DNA of 6,529 bases from JAMBLL01 sp964387145. GTDB lineage: Bacteria > Actinomycetota > Acidimicrobiia > Spongiisociales > UBA5794. Positions 1 through 6,328 of this stretch are shown here, piece by piece. The stretch covers positions 1 through 6,529 of the forward strand of contig CAYLVM010000129.1 in NCBI GenBank assembly GCA_964387145.1, written 5' to 3'. The notes beneath the pieces were generated by a model that saw nothing but the letters and a program-made list of their open reading frames with translations, was not told the DNA's origin and made no database searches. The position numbers and the translations under genes are program-made. Within the stretch, counting starts at the first letter, position 1; every line of letters starts with the position of its first letter.

Positions 1-36
1 GTTGGTGCAGGCCGCGTCACGAAGATCATCAAGTAG
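1..36 (+). CDS. tuf: Elongation factor Tu, C-terminal end (partial)
   Basis: The first 36 bases read in frame 1 as VGAGRVTKIIK followed by TAG at 34-36. EF-Tu proteins end in a conserved segment of the type GRTVGAGxVTKII, and this exact tail is what I recall for actinobacterial EF-Tu. EF-Tu is the cytosolic GTPase that delivers aminoacyl-tRNA to the ribosome. Only eleven residues are inside the window, so the call rests on a short but characteristic motif and on the next gene being a ribosomal protein gene, since tuf-rpmG neighbourhoods are known in several bacterial phyla. No domain other than the last strand of the C-terminal beta barrel can be checked. Confidence 0.8.
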   Translation, partial: VGAGRVTKIIK

Positions 37-43
37 ATAAGAA

Positions 44-71
44 GTACCTCGTACTTAGTACTTAGTACTCG
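44..71. repeat. Heptamer tandem repeat array 1, four units
   Basis: Four consecutive 7-bp units read GTACCTC, GTACTTA, GTACTTA, GTACTCG. The GTAC core is kept in all four and the last three bases vary. The array starts 7 bases after the tuf stop codon. Read on the opposite strand it resembles array 2 (91-118), so the two are inverted copies of one repeat family. Confidence 0.85.
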
Positions 72-90
72 GACAAAGACAAGAGAATCC

Positions 91-118
91 AGGTACCAGG
101 TACCAGATACCAAGTACC
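91..118. repeat. Heptamer tandem repeat array 2, four units, inverted relative to array 1
   Basis: Four consecutive 7-bp units read AGGTACC, AGGTACC, AGATACC, AAGTACC. Read on the opposite strand the units are of the form GTAC-Y-T-G, close to GTACTTA of array 1. The 19-base spacer at 72-90 separates the arrays, so a tuf-rpmG transcript could fold them into a long imperfect hairpin with mismatches roughly once or twice per unit. Confidence 0.85.
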
Positions 119-138
119 CGAACGAACGAAGTGAGTGA
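119..138. repeat. Tetranucleotide repeats (CGAA)x3 then (GTGA)x2
   Basis: Immediately after heptamer array 2 come three copies of CGAA (119-130) and two of GTGA (131-138). They fill the space where the rpmG ribosome binding site would be expected. The only purine-rich Shine-Dalgarno-like element is the weak GTGAGTGAGA stretch ending 4 bases before the rpmG start codon. Confidence 0.6.
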
Positions 139-144
139 GACACA

Positions 145-306
145 ATGGCAAGTGACAAGCGACCGCCGATCACCCTTGCATGCGGGTCATGCAAGAGGCG
201 GAACTACGTCACCACGAAGAACAAGACGAACACGAGGGAACGCCTCGAGCTTCGTAAGTTCTGCAAGTGGTGTCGTGAGACCACACCGCACAAAGAGACG
301 CGGTAG
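145..306 (+). CDS. rpmG: 50S ribosomal protein L33, zinc-binding (C+) form
   Basis: A 53-residue protein, MASDKRPPIT... ending HKETR, with ATG at 145-147 and TAG at 304-306. The length is normal for L33 (about 49-55 residues). It matches the actinobacterial L33 pattern: ITLAC near residue 9-13, RNYVTTKN at 19-26, RLELRKFC at 33-40. Two CxxC pairs, C13/C16 and C40/C43, form the expected zinc ribbon, so this is the zinc-dependent paralogue type. L33 is a small protein of the large ribosomal subunit near the E site. It lies 108 bases after tuf and is probably co-transcribed with it, with the repeat arrays in between. The start is chosen because MAS-x(n)-I-T-L-A-C is the usual N-terminus. No strong Shine-Dalgarno is present. 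The genes that usually follow in this cluster, secE and nusG, are absent; a terminator-like hairpin follows instead. Confidence 0.95.
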   Translation: MASDKRPPITLACGSCKRRNYVTTKNKTNTRERLELRKFCKWCRETTPHKETR

Positions 307-333
307 TCACCTGCCGCTCAGCGATGACGTGAG

Positions 334-358
334 AGCCGGCCTTAGGGGTCGGCTTTTC
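334..358 (+). terminator. Intrinsic terminator-like hairpin after rpmG
   Basis: AGCCGGCC (334-341) pairs with GGTCGGCT (347-354) to make an 8-bp stem with one G-U pair and a 5-base loop TTAGG. The stem runs into TTTT (354-357). The hairpin starts 28 bases after the rpmG stop codon, so it probably ends the tuf-rpmG transcript. The T run is short, which lowers certainty a little. Confidence 0.75.
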
Positions 359-376
359 GTCGTCGAGTGAGATTGC

Positions 377-489
377 GGGTGACGGGGCTGCGGCTCCAGA
401 GATCATGGAACATCTCTGGCCCGTACGCGATGTGTCTCGGTTGCACGCCTTCGGGTCCGTCTGGCACTAGCCCCTCAACGATGTCACCC
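377..489 (+). other. Candidate structured RNA or leader between rpmG and the aldo/keto reductase
   Basis: The segment can fold as nested stems: GGGTGAC (377-383) with GTCACCC (483-489), directly followed by GGGGCT (384-389) with AGCCCC (469-474), and inside them a perfect 8-bp hairpin CCAGAGAT (396-403) / ATCTCTGG (412-419) with loop CATGGAAC. A small GCC-TTCG-GGT element lies at 447-455. It has no T-arm or CCA end, so it is not a normal tRNA, and I recognise no riboswitch consensus. It could be a 5' leader of the downstream gene, a small RNA, or chance pairing in GC-rich DNA. Confidence 0.35.
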
Positions 490-498
490 TTGTGACAT
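481..498. promoter_or_regulatory. Palindrome overlapping the aldo/keto reductase start codon
   Basis: ATGTCAC-CCTT-GTGACAT is a perfect inverted repeat with 7-bp arms and a 4-base centre. The last two bases are the A and T of the start codon at 497-499. It could be an operator for a dimeric repressor or, in the mRNA, a hairpin hiding the start codon. No Shine-Dalgarno sequence lies between it and the start. Its left arm overlaps the 3' arm of the outer stem of the 377-489 structure, so the two folds exclude each other. Confidence 0.5.
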
Positions 499-1327
499 GA
501 CACTTTCACTCACCACCACCGTGACCCTTCACGACGCCGTCGAGATGCCACAGTTGGGCCTCGGTGTCTTCAAGTCCGAGCCCGGCCCCGAGGTCGAGAG
601 TGCCGTTACTGAGGCACTCGAACTCGGCTATCGGCACATCGACACTGCTGAGATCTATAAGAACGAGGAGGGTGTCGGCAGGGCTGTTGCTGCGTCCGGG
701 ATCGACCGTGGCGAGATCTTCATCACGACCAAGGTGTGGAACTCCGACCAGGGGTATGACTCGACCCTTGCAGCCGTGGACGCAAGCCTCGGACGGCTCG
801 GGATGGAGTACGTGGACCTGTACCTCGTGCACTGGCCAAAGCCGGAGCACACGCACGACACATGGAGGGCGATGGAGCAGCTCCAGATGGATGGCAAGGC
901 CCGGGCAATCGGTGTGTCGAACTTCCTCGTACACCACCTCGACCAGCTCGCGGAACGCGCTTCCGTGATGCCGTCGATCAACCAGATCGAGTTCCATCCG
1001 CATCTCCAGAGCCCGGAGCTCGTCGCGTACTGTGATGCACGTGGCATCGTCGTCGAGGCATGGAGCCCGCTCAAACACGGCCAGATCATCGATGATCTCG
1101 AGCTGAAGACGATCGCCGATGCACACGGTGTCTCGGTTGCTCAGGTCGCGCTTCGCTGGATGCTGCAACGTGGCATCGTCACGATCCCCAAGAGCGTCAC
1201 ACCGGCCCGGATCGCGCAGAACGCCGACCTGTACGGTTTCGTACTGTCGGACGGAGAGGTCGCTGCGATCGATGCGATGGACCGGAACGAACGTGTCGGG
1301 CCGAACCCTGACGAGATCGATTTCTGA
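497..1327 (+). CDS. Aldo/keto reductase, AKR5-type (2,5-diketo-D-gluconate reductase-like)
   Basis: A 276-residue soluble NADPH-dependent oxidoreductase with the (beta/alpha)8 barrel fold, the usual length for prokaryotic AKR5-like proteins. All four catalytic residues are visible: D49 (RHIDTA), Y54 (EIYKNE), K79 (TTKVW) and H112 (LVHWP). Further family motifs are GVSNF at 139-143, NQIEFHP at 162-168, AWSPL at 188-192, and the cofactor phosphate-binding run IPKSVTPARIAQN at 230-242 with K232, S233, R238 and N242. The C-terminus LSDGEVAAIDAMDRNER...GPNP is typical of the 2,5-diketogluconate reductase branch. The family reduces aldehydes and ketones to alcohols; the true substrate is unknown. 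ATG at 497 is the only in-frame start that keeps the usual N-terminal strand (TVTLHDAVEMPQLGLGVF), and no upstream in-frame start exists. It is convergent with the Nudix gene, with 32 bases between the stops and no obvious shared terminator. Confidence 0.93.
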   Translation: MTLSLTTTVTLHDAVEMPQLGLGVFKSEPGPEVESAVTEALELGYRHIDTAEIYKNEEGVGRAVAASGIDRGEIFITTKVWNSDQGYDSTLAAVDASLGRLGMEYVDLYLVHWPKPEHTHDTWRAMEQLQMDGKARAIGVSNFLVHHLDQLAERASVMPSINQIEFHPHLQSPELVAYCDARGIVVEAWSPLKHGQIIDDLELKTIADAHGVSVAQVALRWMLQRGIVTIPKSVTPARIAQNADLYGFVLSDGEVAAIDAMDRNERVGPNPDEIDF

Positions 1328-1359
1328 GCAGCACACAGGTCGGATGCCATATGTGGTGA

Positions 1360-1881
1360 TCAACGCAGCCGGCTGATGAACTCCTCGTCGGTGTCGAACG
1401 CCAGAGGAGGAAGGTCGTCGAGATTGAACCACCCGACGTCATCGGCGTCGTCTCCGGCCCTCAGAGTGCCTCCCGTGACGGTGCCTGCGAACCAGATGCC
1501 GACGGTGAGCTTGGCAGGATCGTGGAAGTTGGACGCCACGAACACCACATCGCCGACCTCTGCGATAAGGCCCGTCTCCTCCTCGAGTTCCCTGCCAGCA
1601 GCGGAGCGGATCTCCTCCCCGTAGTCGACGAAGCCTGCGGGGATCGACCAGTAGCCGGCCCGTGTCGCCCTTGGGCCCCGTCGCACCATCAAGAGACGGT
1701 CCTCGTCGTCGAAGAGGACGACCGCGGCGCCCACGCCGGGGTTGCGCCAGTGGATGAACCGGCACGCCGGGCATCGGGGTCGTTCCGTGCCCTGGATCAC
1801 CGTCGGTTCGAGCTTGGCGGCGCAGTGCGGGCAGTACGTGTACTCGCCGGGCCAGGCGTGGATGTGGTGTGTGTCGGTCAC
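1360..1881 (-). CDS. Zinc-ribbon Nudix hydrolase
   Basis: A 173-residue protein with GTG start at 1881 and TGA at 1362-1360. An N-terminal zinc ribbon is shown by C17xxC20 and C37xxC40. The Nudix domain starts near residue 48 (NPGVGAAVVL). The Nudix box is complete and canonical: G83-x5-E89-x7-R97-E98-L99-x-E101-E102-x-G104-L105, giving the metal-binding REUxEE glutamates. Nudix enzymes cleave nucleoside diphosphates linked to another group, such as ADP-ribose, NADH or oxidised nucleotides; a zinc ribbon before the box resembles NudC and related pyrophosphatases, but the protein is shorter than NudC and the substrate cannot be assigned. It is the last gene of the five-gene operon, 9 bases after the SDR stop, with only a weak ribosome binding site, so its translation may be coupled to the gene before it. 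No terminator is visible downstream. Confidence 0.92.
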   Translation of the reverse strand: MTDTHHIHAWPGEYTYCPHCAAKLEPTVIQGTERPRCPACRFIHWRNPGVGAAVVLFDDEDRLLMVRRGPRATRAGYWSIPAGFVDYGEEIRSAAGRELEEETGLIAEVGDVVFVASNFHDPAKLTVGIWFAGTVTGGTLRAGDDADDVGWFNLDDLPPLAFDTDEEFISRLR

Positions 1882-1890
1882 CTGGGCAGC

Positions 1891-2691
1891 CTACCGGTCG
1901 AGTTCGGACCGCAACGACCGGGCCATCATCGACTCGTAGACGCCGGGAACGATCGCGGTCATGACCCTCGCCAGGTGGCCGACTCTGCCGATCACCACCA
2001 TGCGCCTTCGCCGTTCGATGCCCCGATAGGCCTTGTCTGCGACGGTTATGGGATCCACCTGTCTCCCCACTCGGGATTGTGGGTGATCGGTGACACTGCC
2101 ATCTCCGCCGAGCGCCCGCTCCTGCATGCCTGTCGAGATGAACGTGGGAGCGACGATCGTGACGTCGACTCCCAGCGGTGCGATCTCTGCTCGCAACGTG
2201 TTGAAGAGGCCGTGGAGGGCGTGCTTGGAACCGACGTACCCGGTGCGTCCAAGGACCGGAGCGAATCCGGCAACCGACGAGATGACGCCGATCGCACCGG
2301 ACCGCTCGACGAGAGAGGGGAGCGCCGCACTCGTGATGTTGACCGACCCGAGATAGTTGACCTCCATCACCTTGCGGATGACTGCGGGGTCGGTGTCGAT
2401 GAAAGCGGAGCGGTGGGTCATCCCGGCGTTGTTGATGAGAACGTCGATGCCACCATGGGTGTCGAGCACCCTCGAGACAGCCTCGCCGCATGCGGCAGGG
2501 TCGGTGAGGTCACAGACGATGGCTGTCGTGTCGGGGCACACCCCGGCTGCCGTCTCCAGACGCTGGCCGTCGATGTCGAGGAGCGAAAGGCGCGCACCGG
2601 TCATGGCGAACCGTTCGGCGAGCGCCCGACCGAGCCCACCGGCGGCTCCGGTGATCACCACCGATGATCCGGTGAGATCACGACGTGCCAC
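1891..2691 (-). CDS. Classical short-chain dehydrogenase/reductase (SDR), DHRS7-like
   Basis: A 266-residue Rossmann-fold oxidoreductase, GTG start at 2691, stop TAG at 1893-1891. Visible motifs: cofactor loop T14-G-A-A-G-G-L-G21, D39 at the end of the second strand (which favours NAD over NADP), D61 contacting the adenine, N87-N-A-G90, and the catalytic set N112, S139, Y152 and K156 (YVGSK). The sequence GSKHALHGLFNTLRAEI after the active site resembles the DHRS7-like group of classical SDRs. The C-terminal stretch from about 235 to 255 is hydrophobic with basic residues on both sides and might touch the membrane, but no clear transmembrane helix is present. The gene overlaps the end of the epimerase gene by 14 bases; GAGG at 2701-2698 is a plausible ribosome binding site 6 bases from the GTG. 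It likely oxidises or reduces a hydroxyl/carbonyl group in the operon's pathway; the substrate is unknown. Confidence 0.92.
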   Translation of the reverse strand: MARRDLTGSSVVITGAAGGLGRALAERFAMTGARLSLLDIDGQRLETAAGVCPDTTAIVCDLTDPAACGEAVSRVLDTHGGIDVLINNAGMTHRSAFIDTDPAVIRKVMEVNYLGSVNITSAALPSLVERSGAIGVISSVAGFAPVLGRTGYVGSKHALHGLFNTLRAEIAPLGVDVTIVAPTFISTGMQERALGGDGSVTDHPQSRVGRQVDPITVADKAYRGIERRRRMVVIGRVGHLARVMTAIVPGVYESMMARSLRSELDR

Positions 2692-3634
2692 GGCGCGCCT
2701 CGATGAAGTACCGGAACACTTCCTCGCTCGTCTTGGAAGGGGTGTACCCGAACTCGTTCTTGAGCCTCATGTTCGACAGCACAGGCCGGTAACGAAGGAA
2801 GTCGATCTGCTCGGGTCCGTACTGGGTGATGCCGAGGCGCTGCATCACGCCGAGCACACCCGCGAGCACGGACGGGTGGACAGGGATGTAGGGCTTCCCC
2901 ATGAGCCCGGCGATTTGTCGCAGCGTCACGGTGCCATCTCCTGCCAGGTTGTAGGCACCCGAGGCATCCGTCTCGATCCCTCGGCGAAGGCACGCAACGA
3001 CGTCGGCATCCCAGACGAAGACGAACGGGCTGTCCGACCCGGAGATGCCAAGGACGAATCTTCGGTCGAACAAGTCGGTGATCTGATTGCGAGTGCTTGT
3101 TCCGAGGATCGTTCCCGGTCGAAAGATCAACTGGCGAAGGCCCGGATGCTCACTGCCCCAGCGTCCGAGCATCTCTTCGACGAGACGCTTGTGATCGGCG
3201 TACGCGAATGTCGGGTTTCCGCGCAGCGGGTCGTCCTCGTCTATCCACTCCGGGTTGTCCGCGTGGTAGCCGTATGCAGCACCCGAGGAGGACACAATCA
3301 CCTTCTCCACACCTGCGGCGATGCAGGCTTCGAGGACGTTCTTCGTGCCACCGACATCGACCGAGTACTCGAGTTCGCGGTCGGGCGTCCTCCCCGGCGA
3401 AACGATCGCGGCGAGATGAACGACCACGTCGACATCGTGGCTCCTCAGCACGTCGGCGAGACTCGGGTCGCGCACGTCGGCTTCGATGAATGTGGCTCCA
3501 TCGGTGGGTCTGTCGGGGGTACGGACGTCGGTAGCGACCAGTCTCGAGATGCTTTGGGGGTCGGCGACGATGTCGGCGATCAGCAGGCTGCCGAGGTAGC
3601 CGGAGGCGCCGGTCACGAGGACCGAACGTGTCAT
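2678..3634 (-). CDS. NAD-dependent epimerase/dehydratase, extended SDR family
   Basis: A 318-residue protein starting MTRSVLVTGASGYLG. The extended-SDR glycine motif G9-x-x-G12-x-x-G15 begins at the first strand, D36 at the end of strand two favours NAD, D53 is the usual adenine-contact position, HLAAIVSP at 73-80 follows strand four, S115-S117 supply the catalytic serine, and Y145-x3-K149 (YADHK) is the active-site pair. The length fits the family (about 300-340). An upstream in-frame ATG at 3721 would add 29 residues and overlap the transporter gene by about 90 bases; I reject it because the glycine motif sits at residues 9-15 from the ATG at 3634, as expected. That ATG forms an ATGA overlap with the transporter stop codon, so translation is probably coupled. 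The protein could be an epimerase, dehydratase or hydroxy-group dehydrogenase; the sequence alone does not tell. Confidence 0.9.
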   Translation of the reverse strand: MTRSVLVTGASGYLGSLLIADIVADPQSISRLVATDVRTPDRPTDGATFIEADVRDPSLADVLRSHDVDVVVHLAAIVSPGRTPDRELEYSVDVGGTKNVLEACIAAGVEKVIVSSSGAAYGYHADNPEWIDEDDPLRGNPTFAYADHKRLVEEMLGRWGSEHPGLRQLIFRPGTILGTSTRNQITDLFDRRFVLGISGSDSPFVFVWDADVVACLRRGIETDASGAYNLAGDGTVTLRQIAGLMGKPYIPVHPSVLAGVLGVMQRLGITQYGPEQIDFLRYRPVLSNMRLKNEFGYTPSKTSEEVFRYFIEARRGTS

Positions 3635-4578
3635 GCGGCTGCCGGATCGGATACAGCGATGGGCCTCCGCGACCAGAAGCCGGCCAAGGTGAGACCCGAG
3701 ATGATGTGCCAGACGCCCCACCAGGCAGCGATCAACGCCATGCCGCCGAGACCGTCGAAGAACGTGAATACGAGAACGAGAGCGAGCGCCGAGTTCTGGA
3801 GGCCGACCTCGAACGTCACGGCACGCCGGTCGGCGACCGAGAGTTTCGAGACGTACGCGGCACCGTAACCGAGGCCAAGGGCAAGGCCGTTCTGGAGTGC
3901 AACGATCCCGATGAGGAACCCGATGTAGCTGATGAAGTTACTCCAGTTCGCACCGAGGGCTCCCGCTACGAATGCGACGAAGACAACGACGGAGAAGATC
4001 TTGAACGGCTTCTCGAGCCGGGCTGCGATCTGGGGCCTCCACCTTGCGAGGAGGATCCCTAGCGACAGGGGGACGCCGAGGATCATGACGATGGTCACGA
4101 ACATCGTCATGGGATTGACCGACACGGTCTCGAGGATCGGCTTCGTGGCAGGGTTCAGACCTGCCCAGAGTGAGAAGTTCAGGGGTGTCATCACGACGGC
4201 GACCGCCGTCGACACCGCGGTCATACCCACCGAGAGCGGCGCGTTGCCACGCCCGAGGTACGTCATGATGTTCGACAGGTTCCCGCCCGGGCAGGACGCG
4301 ACGAGGATCATCCCGAGTTCCACCGACGGCGACAGGTCGAGAACGAGTGTGAGTAGGAACGTTGCGACGGGAAGAAGGATGAACTGGGAACCGAGACCGA
4401 TGGCTGCAGGCTTCGGCGTAGCGACAAGTGCCTTGAAGTCGGAGATGTCGATACCGAGCGCCACTCCGAACATCATGAGACCGATGAGGACGTTGAGCGC
4501 GAGTAGCGAACCTGAGTTGAAGTTGAGTACAGCGCTGTCGATGTTTCCGACGGCGAGTAGAGCCACTGGTGCGACCAT
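3631..4578 (-). CDS. Bile acid:sodium symporter (BASS/SBF) family transporter
   Basis: A 315-residue, strongly hydrophobic protein with about nine to ten membrane segments, the usual size for prokaryotic BASS (SLC10-like) carriers. Both family signatures are present: SCPGGNLSN at 95-103 and EVGLQNSALA at 257-266. By recall of the bacterial ASBT structures, Q65, S102, N103, E257 and Q261 fall at the sodium-site positions, so sodium-coupled uptake is likely. Family members carry bile acids, pyruvate, pantoate/ketopantoate, glycolate and other organic anions; the name does not imply bile acids here. The gene starts 3 bases after the stop of the ThDP enzyme, with a strong GGGAGGG Shine-Dalgarno (4594-4588) inside the end of that gene. 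It stops in a 4-base overlap with the epimerase start. Being next to a ThDP-dependent enzyme suggests that it imports a 2-oxo acid or related anion for it, which is inference. Confidence 0.92.
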   Translation of the reverse strand: MVAPVALLAVGNIDSAVLNFNSGSLLALNVLIGLMMFGVALGIDISDFKALVATPKPAAIGLGSQFILLPVATFLLTLVLDLSPSVELGMILVASCPGGNLSNIMTYLGRGNAPLSVGMTAVSTAVAVVMTPLNFSLWAGLNPATKPILETVSVNPMTMFVTIVMILGVPLSLGILLARWRPQIAARLEKPFKIFSVVVFVAFVAGALGANWSNFISYIGFLIGIVALQNGLALGLGYGAAYVSKLSVADRRAVTFEVGLQNSALALVLVFTFFDGLGGMALIAAWWGVWHIISGLTLAGFWSRRPIAVSDPAAA

Positions 4579-4581
4579 CGC

Positions 4582-6324
4582 TTACTTCCCTCCCGGTTCC
4601 TCGTGCATCTTCTTGAAGTGGAGCAACCCCGGTGCCCACAGGTTCTTCACGGGATCCACGTCGATGTGGATCACCGCGCACTTCCCCGACCCGACGGCTC
4701 GTTCGATGGCTGCAGGCAGCTTCGAAGCATCGTTCACCCGTTCACCGTGGGCGCCCATCGAGCGGGCGAGCTCGTCGTAGGCGATCTCTCCGAGGTCGGT
4801 TCCCGTTGTCTCGCCGGGGTCGAGTTGCTTCTTGAGCATCATCTTGACCGGTCGGCGAGCGACGGACTGAGAGAGCTTGACCATGCCCCACTGCCGATCA
4901 GAGACGACGAGGAACACGATCTTGAAGTCGTTGCGCACCGCAGTCTCGATCTCCTGGGGATGCATGCCGAAGGCGCCGTCACCGATGATGCAGCACACCG
5001 ACCGATCGGGAAACGCTGCGGCCGCACCGAGGGCCTGGCCGACGCCTGCGCCAAGATGGCCGAAGTGAGGCGTTCCCAGAGTCACGCCGGGCTCACGAAT
5101 CTGCCAGAAGAACGCACACCACACAGCAGTGTTGCCACCGTCTGCGATGAAGATCGTGTCGTCGGGGAAGGCTCGTCTGGCGATCGATGGAACGTGTGCG
5201 GTGGTCATGGGGATACTCGTATCGGTGAGATGCTTGTCCGAGAGTTTGCGTGCCTTGCCGTCGCGGCTCGTCTGGAGCTCACGAACGAGCGTCTTCCTTT
5301 CGGCGGTCGGATCGGCGAATCGGTCGAGTGTCACCGCAAGCTCATCGAGGAACACCGCGGCATCCGCATGGATCGGGAGCGTGACCGCCTTGTTCATGCC
5401 GATCGCTGCTTCGTCGATGTCGACCTGAATGACTTGCTGATCAGAACCCCAGTTCGGGGGTCTTCCCCACCAGTCTGTCTCACCGAGGCGGGAACCTACG
5501 ATGAGCACGGTGTCTGCTTTCACCCGCAGTTCGTTGCACGCATCGATGGCCGAGATCGGCCAGACGAGCGGGTGGGTATGGGGCGCCGAACCCGAGCCAC
5601 TCCACGACGTCGTGATCGGGGCGCCAAGACGTTCGGCGACGGTGATCAGCTGATCGAAGGCCTGGGCGTGCACGACGCCACCACCCGCGTGGATGATCGG
5701 CAGTGTTGCTTCGGTCAGCATCGTTGCTGCTCTCTCGACGTCTACAGTCCTCGGGCCGAGCGGATCGATGATGCGGTACGACGCTGGCGACTGGATCGAC
5801 GGTGATGACGTTTTCCCGTTCATGACGGACTCCGGGACGTCGAGATGGACGACACCGGGACGGCCGGCAAAGGATCGGCGCAACGCTGTACGGAGCAGCT
5901 CGGGGATCCGGTCGGCTGTTGCTGCCGACGCCGACCACTTCGCCATGGGGCTGATGACGGCGACCTGCTCGAAGTACTGGTAGGTTCCGCCGCGGTCCGG
6001 GTAGGTGATGCCGGAGCGCCGAGAAGACGTGATCAGGAGAACTCGATTGCCTTCCGCGTTTTCCACGGCGACACCCGGGAGAGCGTTGGCAACGCCGGGT
6101 CCGTTGGAGGCGATCGCGACACCGAGGCGCCCCGTGAGGCGGGCGTAGGCGGCGGCCATGTGGAGCGCCGAGGACTCGTGGCGGGGCGTGATCAGCCGGA
6201 TGTTGTTCGCATCGAGTCCACCGATCAGGCCCTGATAAGTCCCGTCGGGGAGACCGAATACCGTGTCGACCCCTTCGACCGCAAGCATCGAAGCGACCAA
6301 ACCCCCACCCGTCGTCTTGGCCAT
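4582..6324 (-). CDS. ThDP-dependent enzyme, acetolactate synthase large-subunit-like
   Basis: A 580-residue protein with the three-domain layout of the pyruvate oxidase/acetolactate synthase family: Pyr domain at about 1-170, central domain at about 190-335, PP domain at about 375-560. E50 in RHESSALHMA is the glutamate that activates the thiamine ring. The ThDP/magnesium motif starts at G448-D449-G450 and ends at S475-D476-RQWGM, where the usual NN pair is SD. Other family features are ASNGPGVAN at 72-80, GRPGVVHLDVP at 154-164 and HFGHLGAGVGQALGAA at 420-435. Such enzymes decarboxylate 2-oxo acids and may join the product to an acceptor, or cleave 2-hydroxyacyl-CoA or sulfonated substrates. 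No small regulatory subunit gene (ilvN) and no ilvC follow, so a role in branched-chain amino-acid synthesis is unlikely. ATG at 6324 is supported by GGAGGT at 6334-6329. This is the first gene of the five-gene operon, with a 3-base gap to the transporter gene. Confidence 0.92.
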   Translation of the reverse strand: MAKTTGGGLVASMLAVEGVDTVFGLPDGTYQGLIGGLDANNIRLITPRHESSALHMAAAYARLTGRLGVAIASNGPGVANALPGVAVENAEGNRVLLITSSRRSGITYPDRGGTYQYFEQVAVISPMAKWSASAATADRIPELLRTALRRSFAGRPGVVHLDVPESVMNGKTSSPSIQSPASYRIIDPLGPRTVDVERAATMLTEATLPIIHAGGGVVHAQAFDQLITVAERLGAPITTSWSGSGSAPHTHPLVWPISAIDACNELRVKADTVLIVGSRLGETDWWGRPPNWGSDQQVIQVDIDEAAIGMNKAVTLPIHADAAVFLDELAVTLDRFADPTAERKTLVRELQTSRDGKARKLSDKHLTDTSIPMTTAHVPSIARRAFPDDTIFIADGGNTAVWCAFFWQIREPGVTLGTPHFGHLGAGVGQALGAAAAFPDRSVCCIIGDGAFGMHPQEIETAVRNDFKIVFLVVSDRQWGMVKLSQSVARRPVKMMLKKQLDPGETTGTDLGEIAYDELARSMGAHGERVNDASKLPAAIERAVGSGKCAVIHIDVDPVKNLWAPGLLHFKKMHEEPGGK

Positions 6325-6328
6325 ACTT

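Noticed and set aside
44..118. CRISPR-like array
   Set aside because: The units are 7 bp and contiguous with no spacers of regular length, and no cas gene is nearby.
131..370. 79-residue + frame overlapping rpmG
   Set aside because: It lies in another frame over rpmG and runs through the terminator hairpin. It is rich in Arg, Ser and Gly with no recognisable motif, whereas the frame from 145 gives a clear L33.
441..470. Promoter with -35 TTGCAC before the aldo/keto reductase
   Set aside because: The hexamer at the right spacing (CACTAG) is a poor -10 match, and no TANNNT is well placed.
384..475. tRNA in the rpmG-reductase gap
   Set aside because: A 7-bp acceptor-like pairing (GGGGCTG with TAGCCCC) exists, but there is no T-loop motif GTTCGA, no proper anticodon arm and no tRNA-like spacing on either strand.
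1328..1359. Bidirectional terminator between the convergent genes
   Set aside because: Only the short CATATG palindrome is present; there is no stable stem and no T run.
506..1432. Long - strand frame opposite the aldo/keto reductase
   Set aside because: It is a shadow of the + strand gene in GC-rich DNA: no known motif, and the + strand frame has the full catalytic tetrad. The other long opposite-strand frames at 1522-2667, 2357-3868, 3932-4780, 4603-5805 and 5480-6487 were rejected for the same reason.
3635..3721. N-terminal extension of the epimerase (start at 3721)
   Set aside because: It would place 29 residues before the Rossmann glycine motif and overlap the transporter coding end. 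The ATG at 3634 gives the normal N-terminus and an ATGA overlap.
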